A stretch of 64,000 nt of DNA, from positions 1 through 64,000 of the forward strand of contig NZ_VXKN01000011.1 in the NCBI RefSeq assembly GCF_008693185.1, written 5' to 3'. The position numbers and the translations under genes were made by a program. This DNA comes from Acinetobacter qingfengensis. Lineage in GTDB: Bacteria; Pseudomonadota; Gammaproteobacteria; Pseudomonadales; Moraxellaceae. This document shows, one piece after another, positions 1 through 12,576 of the stretch. Under the pieces are notes generated by a model. It did no database searches. It was given only the letters and a program-made list of their open reading frames with translations, and had not been told where the DNA came from. Every line of letters begins with the position of its first letter. Position 1 is the stretch's first letter.

Positions 1-94
1 GAACATTGTATTTATTACCAGTTGAAACTTTACCAAAACCAGATAAGTAGTATTGGACAACCTCAAGTTTAAATTCTTGAGAATATTTAGCCAT
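1..94 (-). CDS. IS3-family transposase OrfA, N-terminal part
   Basis: The minus-strand reading frame starts with ATG at 94 and runs off the window edge. The 31 visible residues begin MAKYSQEFKLEVVQYYLSG and continue GKVSTGNKYNV. This is the first helix-turn-helix of IS3-family OrfA proteins, which bind the terminal repeats and are fused to OrfB by programmed frameshifting. An AAGGTG ribosome-binding sequence lies just upstream. The gene is partial only because of the window edge. Confidence 0.75.
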   Translation of the reverse strand, partial: MAKYSQEFKLEVVQYYLSGFGKVSTGNKYNV

Positions 95-148
95 AGAAAA
101 GCACCTTTTCAAATTAGAACAAGTGTCCAACTTATTGGGGGCAGATCA
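1..148 (-). mobile_element. IS3-family insertion sequence, left part cut by window edge
   Basis: The outer end of an insertion sequence lies at 148. Read on the minus strand it begins TGATCTGCCCCCAATAAGTT, the kind of terminal inverted repeat seen in IS3-family elements, and 54 bases later an OrfA-type transposase starts. Only this end is in the window, so target duplication and completeness cannot be judged. The flanking DNA at 149-545 is unremarkable. Confidence 0.75.
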
Positions 149-545
149 CTCCCGGGTGGTTTTTTACAGTGAAAGATTCTATCTTATAAATATTACCTTT
201 TTTATTAAGTGACATTATATGGATATAATGCACTACACAGCAACAGGTCATAAACTGTCACCTAGTAAAAAGCTAGAACAAGATTATTACCTAAGGTAAA
301 TGAAAGTTACTTAGAATTTGAAAAATTCTGTCAATCAATGAATGTGCTGTATTTTAAATACGTTAAAAAATTTCAGATTAAGACTAGCAAAATTTAACGT
401 TTAACACTCTTTGATCTTGGTAGTACTGTATTAGTTGACGATCAAGACTATTACTAATCAACGCTATGTATGGTTGCTTCTTGTCTTACTATTTTAACAA
501 TAGTTTGCTTTGATATAAATTCTCAGTCACATTCTGGTAAAACTC
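149..545. other. Intergenic, no gene seen
   Basis: About 400 bases of AT-rich DNA between the IS end and the first small gene. No frame, tRNA or strong hairpin stands out. The promoter of the 546 gene presumably lies at its right side. Confidence 0.5.
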
Positions 546-746
546 ATGAAAGAAGCAATAGAGAAATATCGTCAAGAACGATCTACTTTAGAAAATGAAA
601 TAACAGATTTTTTAGTAGAGAAGTTTGCAGATTTTAAGGAAAAGACAGGGGCAGAGGTCATTTATCTGGATGTCGAATTTGAATCTTCAGAAGATTTGGA
701 TGAAGCTTTTTATATTTCCAGTGCGTTTGTCGGTACTGATTTATAA
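546..746 (+). CDS. Small acidic hypothetical protein (66 aa)
   Basis: I do not recognise a family. The protein is soluble and strongly acidic, with a helical N-terminal half rich in Glu and Lys and a beta-like C-terminal half (VIYLDVEFES, then AFYISSAF). There is no signal peptide or membrane segment. The ribosome-binding site is weak (CTGGTAAA). A good hairpin terminator follows at 762-790, which together with the regular codon use supports a real single-gene unit. The function is unknown. Confidence 0.55.
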   Translation: MKEAIEKYRQERSTLENEITDFLVEKFADFKEKTGAEVIYLDVEFESSEDLDEAFYISSAFVGTDL

Positions 747-761
747 ATAAACTAAATGATA

Positions 762-790
762 AGGTCTATCAGCGATGATGGGCTTTTTTA
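762..790 (+). terminator. Rho-independent terminator
   Basis: The stem AGGTCTATCA pairs with TGATGGGCT (two G-U pairs) around a GCGA tetraloop and is followed by a run of T. It ends the 546-746 gene. Confidence 0.65.
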
Positions 791-869
791 TTACTTAAAA
801 TAACATCTCTACACATAACTAATTTACTAAATAAGTTTTAATAAATTAGATAATCAAAAGGTTTTTTAA

Positions 870-1049
870 ATGAACTACGTATATATGTGTTTTATTGTAT
901 TGATATTAGTGGCTTGTACTACTATCCAAAAAGAATATAAGGAAACATCTGAATGCATGAATTATAGAAATATGATGACTGCACCAATGGATCCACGAGC
1001 TATTGAAGACTTGAGAATTAAATGTGAAAAGTCTCAACAAAAGTCATGA
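870..1049 (+). CDS. Small predicted lipoprotein (59 aa)
   Basis: A short frame starts with ATG at 870 and stops at TGA 1047-1049. The N-terminus MNYVYMCFIVLILVAC is a compact lipoprotein signal, with the lipobox LVAC placing the lipidated Cys at residue 16. The mature part is about 44 residues, polar, with a second and third Cys that could form a disulfide. No RBS better than AAAAGG is visible. No family is recognised. The lipobox is the main reason to call it. Confidence 0.5.
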   Translation: MNYVYMCFIVLILVACTTIQKEYKETSECMNYRNMMTAPMDPRAIEDLRIKCEKSQQKS

Positions 1050-1527
1050 ATTTGAGTTAAATGAATTTTAGTTCTCCAAATTTCGGTACAGATGGCATTT
1101 ACCGTGCAATCACCTTTCAGTTTTGAGATTCTGCCATCAACTCAGATCGTAACAGGGTAATCAAGAAGCTATATTAGTCGATTAGTTTTACTGGCTCAAA
1201 AATAATGTGGATGGCTAACTAAGATTGGCGACCAAAGCAAAAATAAATAAATTTGATATCATTGATGTGATTTTGAGACTTTTATTGCTAAACATTCGAG
1301 ATTCTATACATCATTATCGGCTTTTGAGGCATATAGTAAAAGCTAGATTAATTGTTGTGAAGATAATTTAAAGTATGCTCTCAAAGATAATTTTTTTCTA
1401 ATACGAAACTCGATGAGAGCTAAATGAAACTAGTAAATAATTAAAGCGCTGCGTATTATTATTCATTGCTTATTTTAATCAAAATAATTCACCATTTATT
1501 AGAAAAGATTAAATAGTCAGCCAAATA
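1050..1527. other. Intergenic, no gene seen
   Basis: About 480 AT-rich bases with stops in all frames. No RNA gene or repeat was seen. It separates the small lipoprotein gene from the converging lipocalin gene. Confidence 0.45.
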
Positions 1528-2082
1528 TTAAGGGTTGTAGTGTGATGTCCTAATTAATTTTGAAATATCAAAACCCTGTTGCTTCGCTGTATCCAGATAG
1601 GATTGATAAAGTTTATCATCTATGGTTGGCGTTCTAGATAATATCCAGAGATATTTTTTAGATGGTCCACCGACCAAAGCCACTGTATAATCTGAATCTA
1701 CTCTCAGTATCCAATAGTCACCTTGGGTAAAAGGTAACCATCTTAAACCCGTGGGCAGGAAACTTACTGTAAGTTGACTGTTGCCTGTATTCTTGACTGT
1801 AGCAAGACCATGAGCCGTATTGATTTTACCTTGTTTGGTTTGGCAAGTATTTAATACTTTTAATGTTTTAGAAGTATTAATAGCATATTCGGCTGTGGTA
1901 TCGCTGGCACATTTACGTTGGAAATACATAGGTAAACGTGCGATTTCATACCATTTTCCAATATATTGGTCAATGTCAACTTTTTCTACAGCTTTAACCT
2001 GAGTTTCTGCCCGGGCTTGCATAGTTTTGATTGCCAAAGGTATAGCTACAATTGCCAATACCATATAAATCTTTTTATTCAT
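1528..2082 (-). CDS. blc: Lipocalin family protein (Blc-like)
   Basis: A 184-residue lipocalin. The signature is YIGKWYEIARLPMYFQRKC around residues 40-58, the G-x-W strand A motif, followed by the alternating strands of an eight-stranded barrel (YWILRVDSDYTVALVGGPS). The family binds fatty acids or lysophospholipids and is tied to membrane repair under stress. The N-terminus has a hydrophobic export segment (IYMVLAIVAIPLAI) but no lipobox Cys, unlike E. coli Blc, so it is predicted to be periplasmic or held by an uncleaved anchor. It is a single gene read away from the 2083-2860 gap. Confidence 0.85.
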   Translation of the reverse strand: MNKKIYMVLAIVAIPLAIKTMQARAETQVKAVEKVDIDQYIGKWYEIARLPMYFQRKCASDTTAEYAINTSKTLKVLNTCQTKQGKINTAHGLATVKNTGNSQLTVSFLPTGLRWLPFTQGDYWILRVDSDYTVALVGGPSKKYLWILSRTPTIDDKLYQSYLDTAKQQGFDISKLIRTSHYNP

Positions 2083-2860
2083 GCTAATCCTAATTCATTT
2101 TATGCATTGTTGTATGACATTGGAACATATTTGACCAAGATTAAAGTAAAAATATGTTATATCATCAAATCATACTGTTAATTTTAGTTCTAAACTACAC
2201 ACAATATACCATTTATCTTTAGAATTAAAATTAACTACCCAAAAGCAATAGATACAAAAGTAAAGCATGAAGCTTGCAGTCAGCTAATCCAAATCAAATC
2301 TTGTAACCAGTAAAACAAAAAAACTACGATCAGTAATATTAATGAGAAATTCATAAATCTGATCTTGTTTTCTTATCTTTAAAATTATTAACTAAACTCT
2401 TTATGTATTGAAAATTTAACTAAATTATTACCATAATGACAATTGGATTTTGAGAATTAATCTAAATTTTTATAAAAATTTACTTGAAAGATTATAGTAC
2501 TATTCAGTTTTTATGCTTTCAGCCATTGATAGGCTATACGTACAAAATTTATATGTACATGTAATGTGCCTGAATTTTTAGGTAATTGATCCGATAAATA
2601 CAATTTTCTTGAATTAGTTCGTTAGTTTGCTTTTGTCTTCATCTTTAACCGCTTGAATGATAGCATTCTTGATATTTTCTGGCGGAGTTATGTCTGAACT
2701 CCTCAATAAATGAGTATTAAGTATTTGATTTTTATTGTTTTATAAAAAATCATTCTAACTTTAAAGTAATTTTTATATTTATAAAGATACAGTAGCCATA
2801 GACAATACACTATTATAAGTATAAGGTATATAATAAATATATTTATTTGAGGATTAAAGA
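2083..2860. other. Long AT-rich gap with a possible gene relic
   Basis: Nearly 780 bases without a convincing gene. On the minus strand 2614-2706 holds a 30-codon frame from a TTG that looks like a gene tail (SSDITPPENIKNAIIQAVKD, then EDKSKLTN). It has no start region or homolog I can name, so it may be a relic. The right end (2761-2860) should contain the promoter of the small membrane protein. Confidence 0.3.
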
Positions 2861-3052
2861 ATGCTTCTTAAATTTGCGATTCGATTTTTGATAATTTTGT
2901 TTGCTGTGATTGCCTTAACTGCTATAGCGATTCACTTTTTCTTTTCTAGCCAAGCTACAACATTATGGATTATGATGATGCCTGTTATTTTAGGCATTCC
3001 TATCTTAGCAGCAATTATTTTTACAACTGATAATGAATTAAACACGTTGTAA
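2861..3052 (+). CDS. Small membrane protein with two transmembrane segments (63 aa)
   Basis: Two hydrophobic segments fill the protein: about residues 5-28 (FAIRFLIILFAVIALTAIAI) and 35-54 (LWIMMMPVILGIPILAAIIF), with a short polar tail. A GAGG ribosome-binding site sits 8 bases before the ATG and a clear hairpin follows the stop at 3081-3109, so this is a genuine single-gene unit. No known family is recognised. Its role in the inner membrane is unknown. Confidence 0.6.
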   Translation: MLLKFAIRFLIILFAVIALTAIAIHFFFSSQATTLWIMMMPVILGIPILAAIIFTTDNELNTL

Positions 3053-3080
3053 ATAAGATGATAACTTTAATGAAAAAAGT

Positions 3081-3109
3081 TAAAATCCTATCAATTTGGT
3101 GGGATTTTA
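3081..3109 (+). terminator. Hairpin terminator
   Basis: Thirteen base pairs (TAAAATCCTATCA against TGGTGGGATTTTA, with G-U pairs) around a three-base ATT loop. The T-rich 3' arm acts as the tail. It ends the small membrane protein gene. Confidence 0.6.
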
Positions 3110-3540
3110 CTTGATTAATATCATATTTCATGAAGGAAATTTTGACATAAGTATACTGATATTATTTTTATTTAATTTATAATTATAAAATATTTACAGA
3201 TGCTCAAAAGGTTGTAGTAATTGATCTTCTGATTATTTTTTAATTCATTTGCTGGCAACAGTACAGAATCAGATTAACAAAGTTAAACCATTAAAATTTA
3301 GTATGATATTTCGGTTGTCGTAGTAATGCTTTGGATTATTAAAAGTAATTTTATAATAAAATTTAACCTGTTTAAGAATTGTAAATTATTAGTAAGCTAG
3401 TCATGTATCAATTAAGTTTTAATGAAATTGATTTTTTTGATGCATTTATTGATAATAAACGCATAATTTACGCATTGGATAAATAAAGTATTTTTTCCAG
3501 CGTTGAATTCAATCAAGTTTTTAATTCATGTGATTTTTAT
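3110..3540. other. Intergenic, promoter region of the YigZ gene
   Basis: About 430 AT-rich bases with no frame of note and no RNA gene. I see no firm promoter boxes. Confidence 0.4.
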
Positions 3541-4128
3541 ATGTCTTTTACGATTGCCAATAGTGCTAGCTTTGAAGAAGAAATTAAAAAAAGTCGCTTT
3601 CAGGGAATTGCTACACCTGTACAATCTGAAAAGGATGTAAAGGACTTTTTATTGCAGTATAAAAATTCCACCACCACGCATCAATGCTGGGCATGGAAAA
3701 TTGGTCATGACGTACGCTTCAATGATGATGGTGAGCCTTCAGGAACCGCAGGTCGCCCAATTTTGGCAACAATAGAAGGTAATGAACTGACTAACGTACT
3801 AGTTTTAGTTAATCGTTGGTTTGGTGGTGTCAAACTTGGTACGGGTGGGTTGGTTCGTGCATACGGTGGATGTGCAGGGCAAACCTTATTACTGGCAGAA
3901 AAAATTGAATTAATTCCAACTCAACATGCTTTTTTATGCTGTAATTTTTCAGAATGGGCACAGTTACAATATGAACTTCATCAATATCAGTCAGAATATC
4001 AGGAACAATATACTGCGACAGGTGTCAATATATATTGTGAATTAAAACTTGATCAAATTGAGCTACTACAAAAGTTTTTACAAAATTTAACTAGAGGTCG
4101 TGAACATCTCAAAATTATTGAAGATTAA
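3541..4128 (+). CDS. yigZ: YigZ/IMPACT family protein
   Basis: A 195-residue member of the YigZ (UPF0029, IMPACT) family. The core signature runs from residue 20 to 110: SRFQG, then HQCWAWKIG, NDDGEPSGTAGRPIL and NRWFGGVKLGTGGLVRAYGG. The C-terminal third is a ferredoxin-like domain. The eukaryotic relative regulates the Gcn2 kinase. In bacteria the role is not settled and may involve translation or nucleic-acid binding. Length matches the family. The RBS is poor (TGATTTTTAT), but the start agrees with the usual MSFT... N-terminus. It is a single gene. Confidence 0.85.
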   Translation: MSFTIANSASFEEEIKKSRFQGIATPVQSEKDVKDFLLQYKNSTTTHQCWAWKIGHDVRFNDDGEPSGTAGRPILATIEGNELTNVLVLVNRWFGGVKLGTGGLVRAYGGCAGQTLLLAEKIELIPTQHAFLCCNFSEWAQLQYELHQYQSEYQEQYTATGVNIYCELKLDQIELLQKFLQNLTRGREHLKIIED

Positions 4129-4253
4129 GGGTCATAGTTTTTGATATTATCTAATTAAGTCCTATTTTATTTATCAGTATGGTAACTTTAATATATTCCA
4201 AAATTAATGCTGTATGTTTTGAATCCTGTATAAAGTATAAAAAGGAAATATAA

Positions 4254-4880
4254 ATGCCTGAACATGATCCGTTATTAAAATATCGTGAACAGCATCAACA
4301 TCGATTAAATTATATGCCTTGGTTATATTGGAAATTAAAACCTAGAAATAAACTCTGGGCACAAGCATGGCAGCAAGATTATCAGCAGTATTTACAGGAA
4401 ATGGAGGACATTGAAATTGGAGAAAATTGTTTTATTTCGCCATTAGCACATCTTTTTGCTGAGCCGGGGCGAAAAATTATCATCGGTGATCATAGTTTTG
4501 TGGCTGCTGACAGTGTTTTGCATGGTCCACTCCATATTGGTAATGAAGTTGCGATTAACCATCATTGTACACTTGATGGAGGGCGAGCTGGTATCACACT
4601 TTCTGACCAAGTTAGACTTGCTGCTTATACACATATATATGCTTTTAATCACGGTATGAAAACAAATATGGCAATTTATGAACAGCCGGTAAGGTCAAAA
4701 GGAGTTTTTATTGGCAAGGATGTCTGGATTGGTGCAGATGTTGGAATTGTCGATGGTGTGCATATAGATGATTATGCTGTTATTGGAATGAATGCTGTCG
4801 TGACAAGGAATGTGGAAAGCTATGCCATCATGGCTGGAAATCCTGCACAAAAGATTGCAGATCGTCGAAATAAGAAGTAA
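4254..4880 (+). CDS. Hexapeptide-repeat acyltransferase
   Basis: The 208-residue protein has a basic, Trp-rich N-terminus (residues 1-45) and then left-handed beta-helix repeats of the xenobiotic or maltose O-acetyltransferase type: IGENCFISPLAHLF, IIIGDHSFVAADSVL and IGNEVAINHHCTLDGG, ending in IGKDVWIGADVGIVDGVHI and AVIGMNAVVT. A likely catalytic His sits in the loop AFNHGM. Such trimeric enzymes move acetyl from acetyl-CoA to sugars or antibiotics; the substrate is unknown here. A strong AAGGAAA ribosome-binding site precedes the ATG. No surface-polysaccharide genes lie nearby. Confidence 0.8.
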   Translation: MPEHDPLLKYREQHQHRLNYMPWLYWKLKPRNKLWAQAWQQDYQQYLQEMEDIEIGENCFISPLAHLFAEPGRKIIIGDHSFVAADSVLHGPLHIGNEVAINHHCTLDGGRAGITLSDQVRLAAYTHIYAFNHGMKTNMAIYEQPVRSKGVFIGKDVWIGADVGIVDGVHIDDYAVIGMNAVVTRNVESYAIMAGNPAQKIADRRNKK

Positions 4881-5011
4881 AAATGCTTAAAAAAATAGCA
4901 GATAGCATGAAAATCCTCGCTATTTCGGTTACACAAAGGTATAAATTGATCATATCTAAGCGATGGTATTTCGCATAAGATAAATTAAATCCTATCAAAA
5001 GGAGTGTAATC

Positions 5012-5854
5012 ATGACCAGAGTTATTGCATGTATTGATGCTTCTCCCTGTGTCAATGCAACTGCTGAGGCAGCAGCATGGGTGGCGCAAAAAACTGGCCG
5101 AGAGCTTATTTTATTACAAGTTTTGGACTATCGTCCAGCAAGTTACCATCTTGGGGAAATTAGTGGTGTCATTGGATTTGAAAGTAATGCCATGTTATTG
5201 AAAGAATTGGCAGAACTGGATGAGAAACAATATGAACTGGCACAAAAATATAGCGATGATTTACTCAAATACATATCTAAATTGGTTCGCAACCGTTTTT
5301 CAATAGAACCTAAGATTATTCAACGGCGCGGTGATTTTCTTGAACAATGTTTTGATGAATTGCAACAACAGGACATTGTGGTGGTCGGAAAAATTGGAGA
5401 AAATGCTGCAGAAAATGATAAACCTGTTGGAAGTAATGTTGAAGGTTTAATTCGTGGAGCAAAATCAACGGTTTTAACTGTTGGTGAAAAATTTGTTCCT
5501 CCTGCTAGCTATTTATTTGCTTATGAATATTCTCCAGTGTGTCAGAATATGGTAAAACGTATTGAACATAGTGACTTATTACGAGGATTAACTTGTCATC
5601 TGGTCTATGTTGGTGACCAAAATGGTATTCTTGACTATGCGATAGGTCATTTACAGGCCGCAGGTATTGATGTTAAACCAGAATATATTTATGGTGATGT
5701 TGCCGAAACATTATTACAGTATCAGGATCAACACCATACAGGTTTAATGGTGATGGGGGCATTTAGTCATAGTAAATTACACCAATTCTTTTTAGGCAGT
5801 ACAACTTTAACAATCTTTAAAGAATCAGAAGTCCCCATGCTGGTTCTTCGTTGA
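5012..5854 (+). CDS. Universal stress protein, tandem UspA domains
   Basis: Two UspA domains are joined in 280 residues: residues 1-150 (starting ACIDASPCVNATAEAAAWVA, with GSNVEGLIRGAKSTVLTV) and residues 160-280 (ending GAFSHSKLHQFFLGSTTLTI). The ATP-binding signature G-(2x)-G-(9x)-G(S/T) is most intact in the second domain (MGAFSHS...FLGSTT). UspE-type tandem proteins are cytosolic and are induced in stationary phase or stress. AAAGGAGTG lies 7 bases before the start. An 11-base XerC-like half (ATTTCGCATAA, 4968-4978) lies in the upstream region, without a full partner half. Confidence 0.88.
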   Translation: MTRVIACIDASPCVNATAEAAAWVAQKTGRELILLQVLDYRPASYHLGEISGVIGFESNAMLLKELAELDEKQYELAQKYSDDLLKYISKLVRNRFSIEPKIIQRRGDFLEQCFDELQQQDIVVVGKIGENAAENDKPVGSNVEGLIRGAKSTVLTVGEKFVPPASYLFAYEYSPVCQNMVKRIEHSDLLRGLTCHLVYVGDQNGILDYAIGHLQAAGIDVKPEYIYGDVAETLLQYQDQHHTGLMVMGAFSHSKLHQFFLGSTTLTIFKESEVPMLVLR

Positions 5855-5892
5855 AAATTTGAACACATCAAAAACATGTGATTTGATACCTT

Positions 5893-5930
5893 ACAGTTAT
5901 CCGCAAAATATGTGGATAACTGTGTTTATA
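5893..5930 (+). terminator. Hairpin, probable terminator of the Usp gene
   Basis: ACAGTTATCC (5893-5902) pairs perfectly with GGATAACTGT (5914-5923). The tail is only mildly T-rich. It lies between the converging Usp and methyltransferase genes. Confidence 0.45.
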
Positions 5931-6007
5931 AAAGATTGTATGCCTTGCAATATTAGGGCTTGGAGTCAATTGGGTAAAAAATAACAGGCTGCATTGTTTT
6001 TATGTCA

Positions 6008-6685
6008 TTATTTAACAATGGCAATTGCAAAACCATCATATCCTTTACAGCCTACAGTTTGTAATGCAGTACAAGTGGCCAGCTTAGGGTGATGATCTAA
6101 CAATTGAAATAACTCTCTCAAACCCGTAATGCTAGGTTTTTGATTATCTGGATTAATAATTTCGGCAGCTCTAATCACATTATCCATAACAATAATCGTA
6201 CCCGAATGAGAAAATGACAAGCATAATTCCAGATATTCAGGATAGCTTTGTTTATCGGCATCAATAAAAATAAAATCAAAAGGGGGTGTGTCGGTTGGTA
6301 ATTCTCGTAAAACATCCATAGCACGTCCTAATCTTGCATCAATGATCTGTGAATATCCCGATGTATTAATATTTTCCTGTGCAAGTGCAATATGGGTATC
6401 CCTTCCTTCAATGGTAAGAATATAGCCATCTTCAGCTAAAGCTTGTGCCATATAAATTGTACTGTATGCAGCAAAAGTTCCTAGCTCCAAAATACGTTTA
6501 CATTGATTCATCTGAATCAACATGGCTAAGAAAGCACCTTGATTGGGTGCAACATGTAAATGTCCGGGGAAACCACGTTCAGCAGTATGATCTAATGCTT
6601 TCTGGAGAATCGGATTTTCAGGAATAAGGTGCTGTTCAATGTATTGGTCTACAGCAGTCCATGTATTTTGGTCTGGGTTTAACAT
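6008..6685 (-). CDS. Class I SAM-dependent O-methyltransferase (caffeoyl-CoA OMT-like)
   Basis: This 225-residue protein matches the O-methyltransferase family 3 fold. The SAM-binding strand is RILELGTFAAYSTIYMA (about residues 64-80), then the acidic LTIEGRD, and the metal-site motif FDFIFIDADKQSYPEYLEL with DNVIRAA. These bacterial catechol- or CoA-ester-type enzymes methylate small phenolic or unknown substrates in the cytosol using a divalent metal. It stands alone and converges with the Usp gene, and the context gives no substrate hint. Confidence 0.85.
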   Translation of the reverse strand: MLNPDQNTWTAVDQYIEQHLIPENPILQKALDHTAERGFPGHLHVAPNQGAFLAMLIQMNQCKRILELGTFAAYSTIYMAQALAEDGYILTIEGRDTHIALAQENINTSGYSQIIDARLGRAMDVLRELPTDTPPFDFIFIDADKQSYPEYLELCLSFSHSGTIIVMDNVIRAAEIINPDNQKPSITGLRELFQLLDHHPKLATCTALQTVGCKGYDGFAIAIVK

Positions 6686-7094
6686 CAGAAAATAAGATTT
6701 GAAAAAAGACTGTTTATTTTAAACATAGCCACATTAAGTTGCCAGTAATGTGCATACTATTCTGCTGAATTGTTCTGGATTCCTATGTGATGAAATAATT
6801 TTGAAAATTATCATATCTCTATTCACTATGGTTAAATTTAATTATAAATAATTTTATCGTCGTGTTACTCAGTTGATTTATGTATGGTTGTTAATAATAT
6901 ACTTTTTAACATTATTAATAAATGAAATAATTAATGGATATGGAGTATGATAGTCTTGTCTAGTAATTTATAAGGTTTATCATTGTGTTGTTACAGCTAT
7001 TCTGATTCAAAAATCAATCAAAAATAGTTGAGGAAAGTAAAGCAATTCCTTAGTATGCATATCGATTATTGGTTTTATATATGGTTCTTTAACA
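6686..7094. other. Intergenic between divergent genes
   Basis: About 410 AT-rich bases that must contain promoters for the methyltransferase (leftward) and the small lipoprotein (rightward). No RNA gene or operator was recognised. Confidence 0.4.
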
Positions 7095-7541
7095 ATGAAA
7101 ACGACATTGGTTGTGTTTAGTAGTCTCTGTTTGACATCATTTTTTTTATTTGGCTGTAATGATGATAGAAAACAGGAAATTACGCCTGCAATAAAGCCTA
7201 CCAATGACGCAACTGCTATGGCAAATGAAGCCTGGGTGTTAATTAATCAATTAGATCAAGTGTTGTATTCCGGACAAAAAGAACAATTACAGGAAAATAT
7301 ACGTGAACCACTACGTGAATTATCAACTCGCTGGCGGGTTGAAGTCAAAATGACTGATGCAGTGACAGAAGGTAAGTATGCATTATGCCGAAAATCTTTA
7401 ACCAGTCTGGATGTATGGACAAGGGCAGTGATGGATAAGGCATCGGATCTTGCTGTAAAACAAAAAGAATATGAACGAGATAAATCATTATGTAAAGATG
7501 CGTTGGAACATCCGGAATTAGGTAACACATCGCCAAAGTAA
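7095..7541 (+). CDS. Predicted lipoprotein of unknown function (148 aa)
   Basis: The N-terminus MKTTLVVFSSLCLTSFFLFGC ends in a lipobox (LFGC) with lipidated Cys21 followed by NDD. An Asp in the third mature position does not block outer-membrane sorting as an Asp at +2 would; Asn is at +2. The mature domain is helical and charged, with two or three further Cys (ALCRKSL, KSLCKDAL). No family is recognised. It converges on another lipoprotein gene and shares a bidirectional terminator with it. Confidence 0.65.
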   Translation: MKTTLVVFSSLCLTSFFLFGCNDDRKQEITPAIKPTNDATAMANEAWVLINQLDQVLYSGQKEQLQENIREPLRELSTRWRVEVKMTDAVTEGKYALCRKSLTSLDVWTRAVMDKASDLAVKQKEYERDKSLCKDALEHPELGNTSPK

Positions 7542-7590
7542 GTAATGATGAAGATTAAACAGAAAATAATAAAGTAAAAATTTTAAAATA

Positions 7591-7625
7591 AAAAAAAGCT
7601 GAAGGTTTGAATCTTCAGCTTTTTG
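7591..7625. terminator. Bidirectional terminator
   Basis: AAAGCTGAAG (7595-7604) pairs with CTTCAGCTTT (7613-7622), flanked by A run on the left and T run on the right, so it works for both converging lipoprotein genes. Confidence 0.8.
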
Positions 7626-7638
7626 AATACAAATTATA

Positions 7639-8085
7639 TTAATTATCTAATGCAGGTTGTGCAGCTTTCATCGCTGCGGCAACGGCATCATCTGTGGATG
7701 CATCGTTTGTTGATGATTTGCTGGCAAGGTCAGCATTACCTTTAGCAGGTGGTGTTACTGGTTTCGATTCAGATTTCACCGGTTGTTCAAAAGGCTGTAC
7801 GGTTTGATCCGGATGTTGTTCAGGCTTTTGCTGAGGATGATGTTCTGGTGGTGGTGCATCATGTATGCCTGGTGGCACAGGTTGATCTTCAGAAGGTGCC
7901 TGATCCAGTGGTTTAAATTCAGGTTGATCCATCGATGGAGCAGCTTGCGTACCAGAAGCCTGTTGCTCTGTTTGCGTTTGATCTTGCTCTTTTTCAGACT
8001 CTTCTTTTTTTACACAGGCAGTTAATACCAAAGTGCCAACAAGGCAGACTAAACCTAATTTAATAAACGTCTTTTTCATCATCAA
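7639..8085 (-). CDS. Proline- and glutamine-rich predicted lipoprotein
   Basis: A signal with lipobox (LVGTLVLTAC, Cys at about residue 24) is followed by VKKEESEKEQDQ and then about 80 residues of low-complexity Pro/Gln/His/Glu sequence (PPGIHDAPPPEHHPQQKPE). This is the shape of a disordered periplasmic spacer. It ends in an Ala/Asp-rich tail. No catalytic domain is visible and no family is recognised. Three consecutive start candidates (MMM) differ by one codon each. It is divergent from pyrG. Confidence 0.65.
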   Translation of the reverse strand: MMMKKTFIKLGLVCLVGTLVLTACVKKEESEKEQDQTQTEQQASGTQAAPSMDQPEFKPLDQAPSEDQPVPPGIHDAPPPEHHPQQKPEQHPDQTVQPFEQPVKSESKPVTPPAKGNADLASKSSTNDASTDDAVAAAMKAAQPALDN

Positions 8086-8262
8086 TGACTTGATTATGGC
8101 TATTGAGGGGGAACAAGTATAACAATGTTTTAATGGTTTGTATTAAGCAAATTACATAATCTATGCAGTAAATGTAGTAAACGTTGGCTATTCATGCGAT
8201 TGATAAATTTGTTTGTCAAATAATGATAATTAATTTTGCTTTATAGGGGTGGAGTAAAGTAA

Positions 8263-9954
<1,692 letters not shown>

Positions 9955-9972
9955 ATTTTAAGGGCAGTGTGA

Positions 9973-10830
<858 letters not shown>

Positions 10831-10864
10831 TACTCATTTTGGGCGTATTTTTTATCAATGATGA

Positions 10865-12184
<1,320 letters not shown>

Positions 12185-12195
12185 GGCTTTGATGC

Positions 12196-12576
12196 ATGTT
12201 TACCTCAATTACAGGTAGAATCATTCTGGGACTTGCGACACTTTTAGTCGCAGGTCTGCAATACGCCTATTGGTTTGGTGAAGGTGGTTACTATCAACAT
12301 AAGCAGCTTTTGCAAGATATTGGCAATCAGTCAGAAGTTAATCAGGAATTACGGGAAAGAAACCGGGTATTGGCAGCAGAAGTTTTTGATTTAAAAAATG
12401 GTGTAGAGGCCATTGAGGAACATGCTCGCCTTGATCTGGGATTGATTAAACCACATGAAACTTTTGTACAAATGAGCATGATCAGTAAAGATTATCAACC
12501 CATTTACTATAATGATATTAAGGTTTCGAAAGAAGACCAAATTACCAATGAAACTGATGAAGATGGCAATCCCTAA
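12196..12576 (+). CDS. ftsB: Cell division protein FtsB
   Basis: FtsB is a bitopic division protein that joins FtsL and FtsQ to activate septal peptidoglycan synthesis. The 126 residues show one membrane segment (ILGLATLLVAGLQYAYWF, about 9-26), a coiled coil (NQELRERNRVLAAEVFDL), and the conserved IEEHARLDLGLIKPHETFVQ. It starts 12 bases after eno. Its 3' end overlaps the likely ispD start, so translation is probably coupled. The tail of about 30 residues after the core is longer than in E. coli FtsB (103 aa). Confidence 0.93.
   Translation: MFTSITGRIILGLATLLVAGLQYAYWFGEGGYYQHKQLLQDIGNQSEVNQELRERNRVLAAEVFDLKNGVEAIEEHARLDLGLIKPHETFVQMSMISKDYQPIYYNDIKVSKEDQITNETDEDGNP

Noticed and set aside
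2614..2706. 30-codon leftward frame from TTG
   Set aside because: No upstream coding or start signal; kept only as a possible relic in the gap note.
4968..4990. ATTTCGCATAA upstream of the Usp gene, a perfect XerC-type half
   Set aside because: No XerD-type half follows at the right spacing (only TTAAAT), so it is probably chance in AT-rich DNA.
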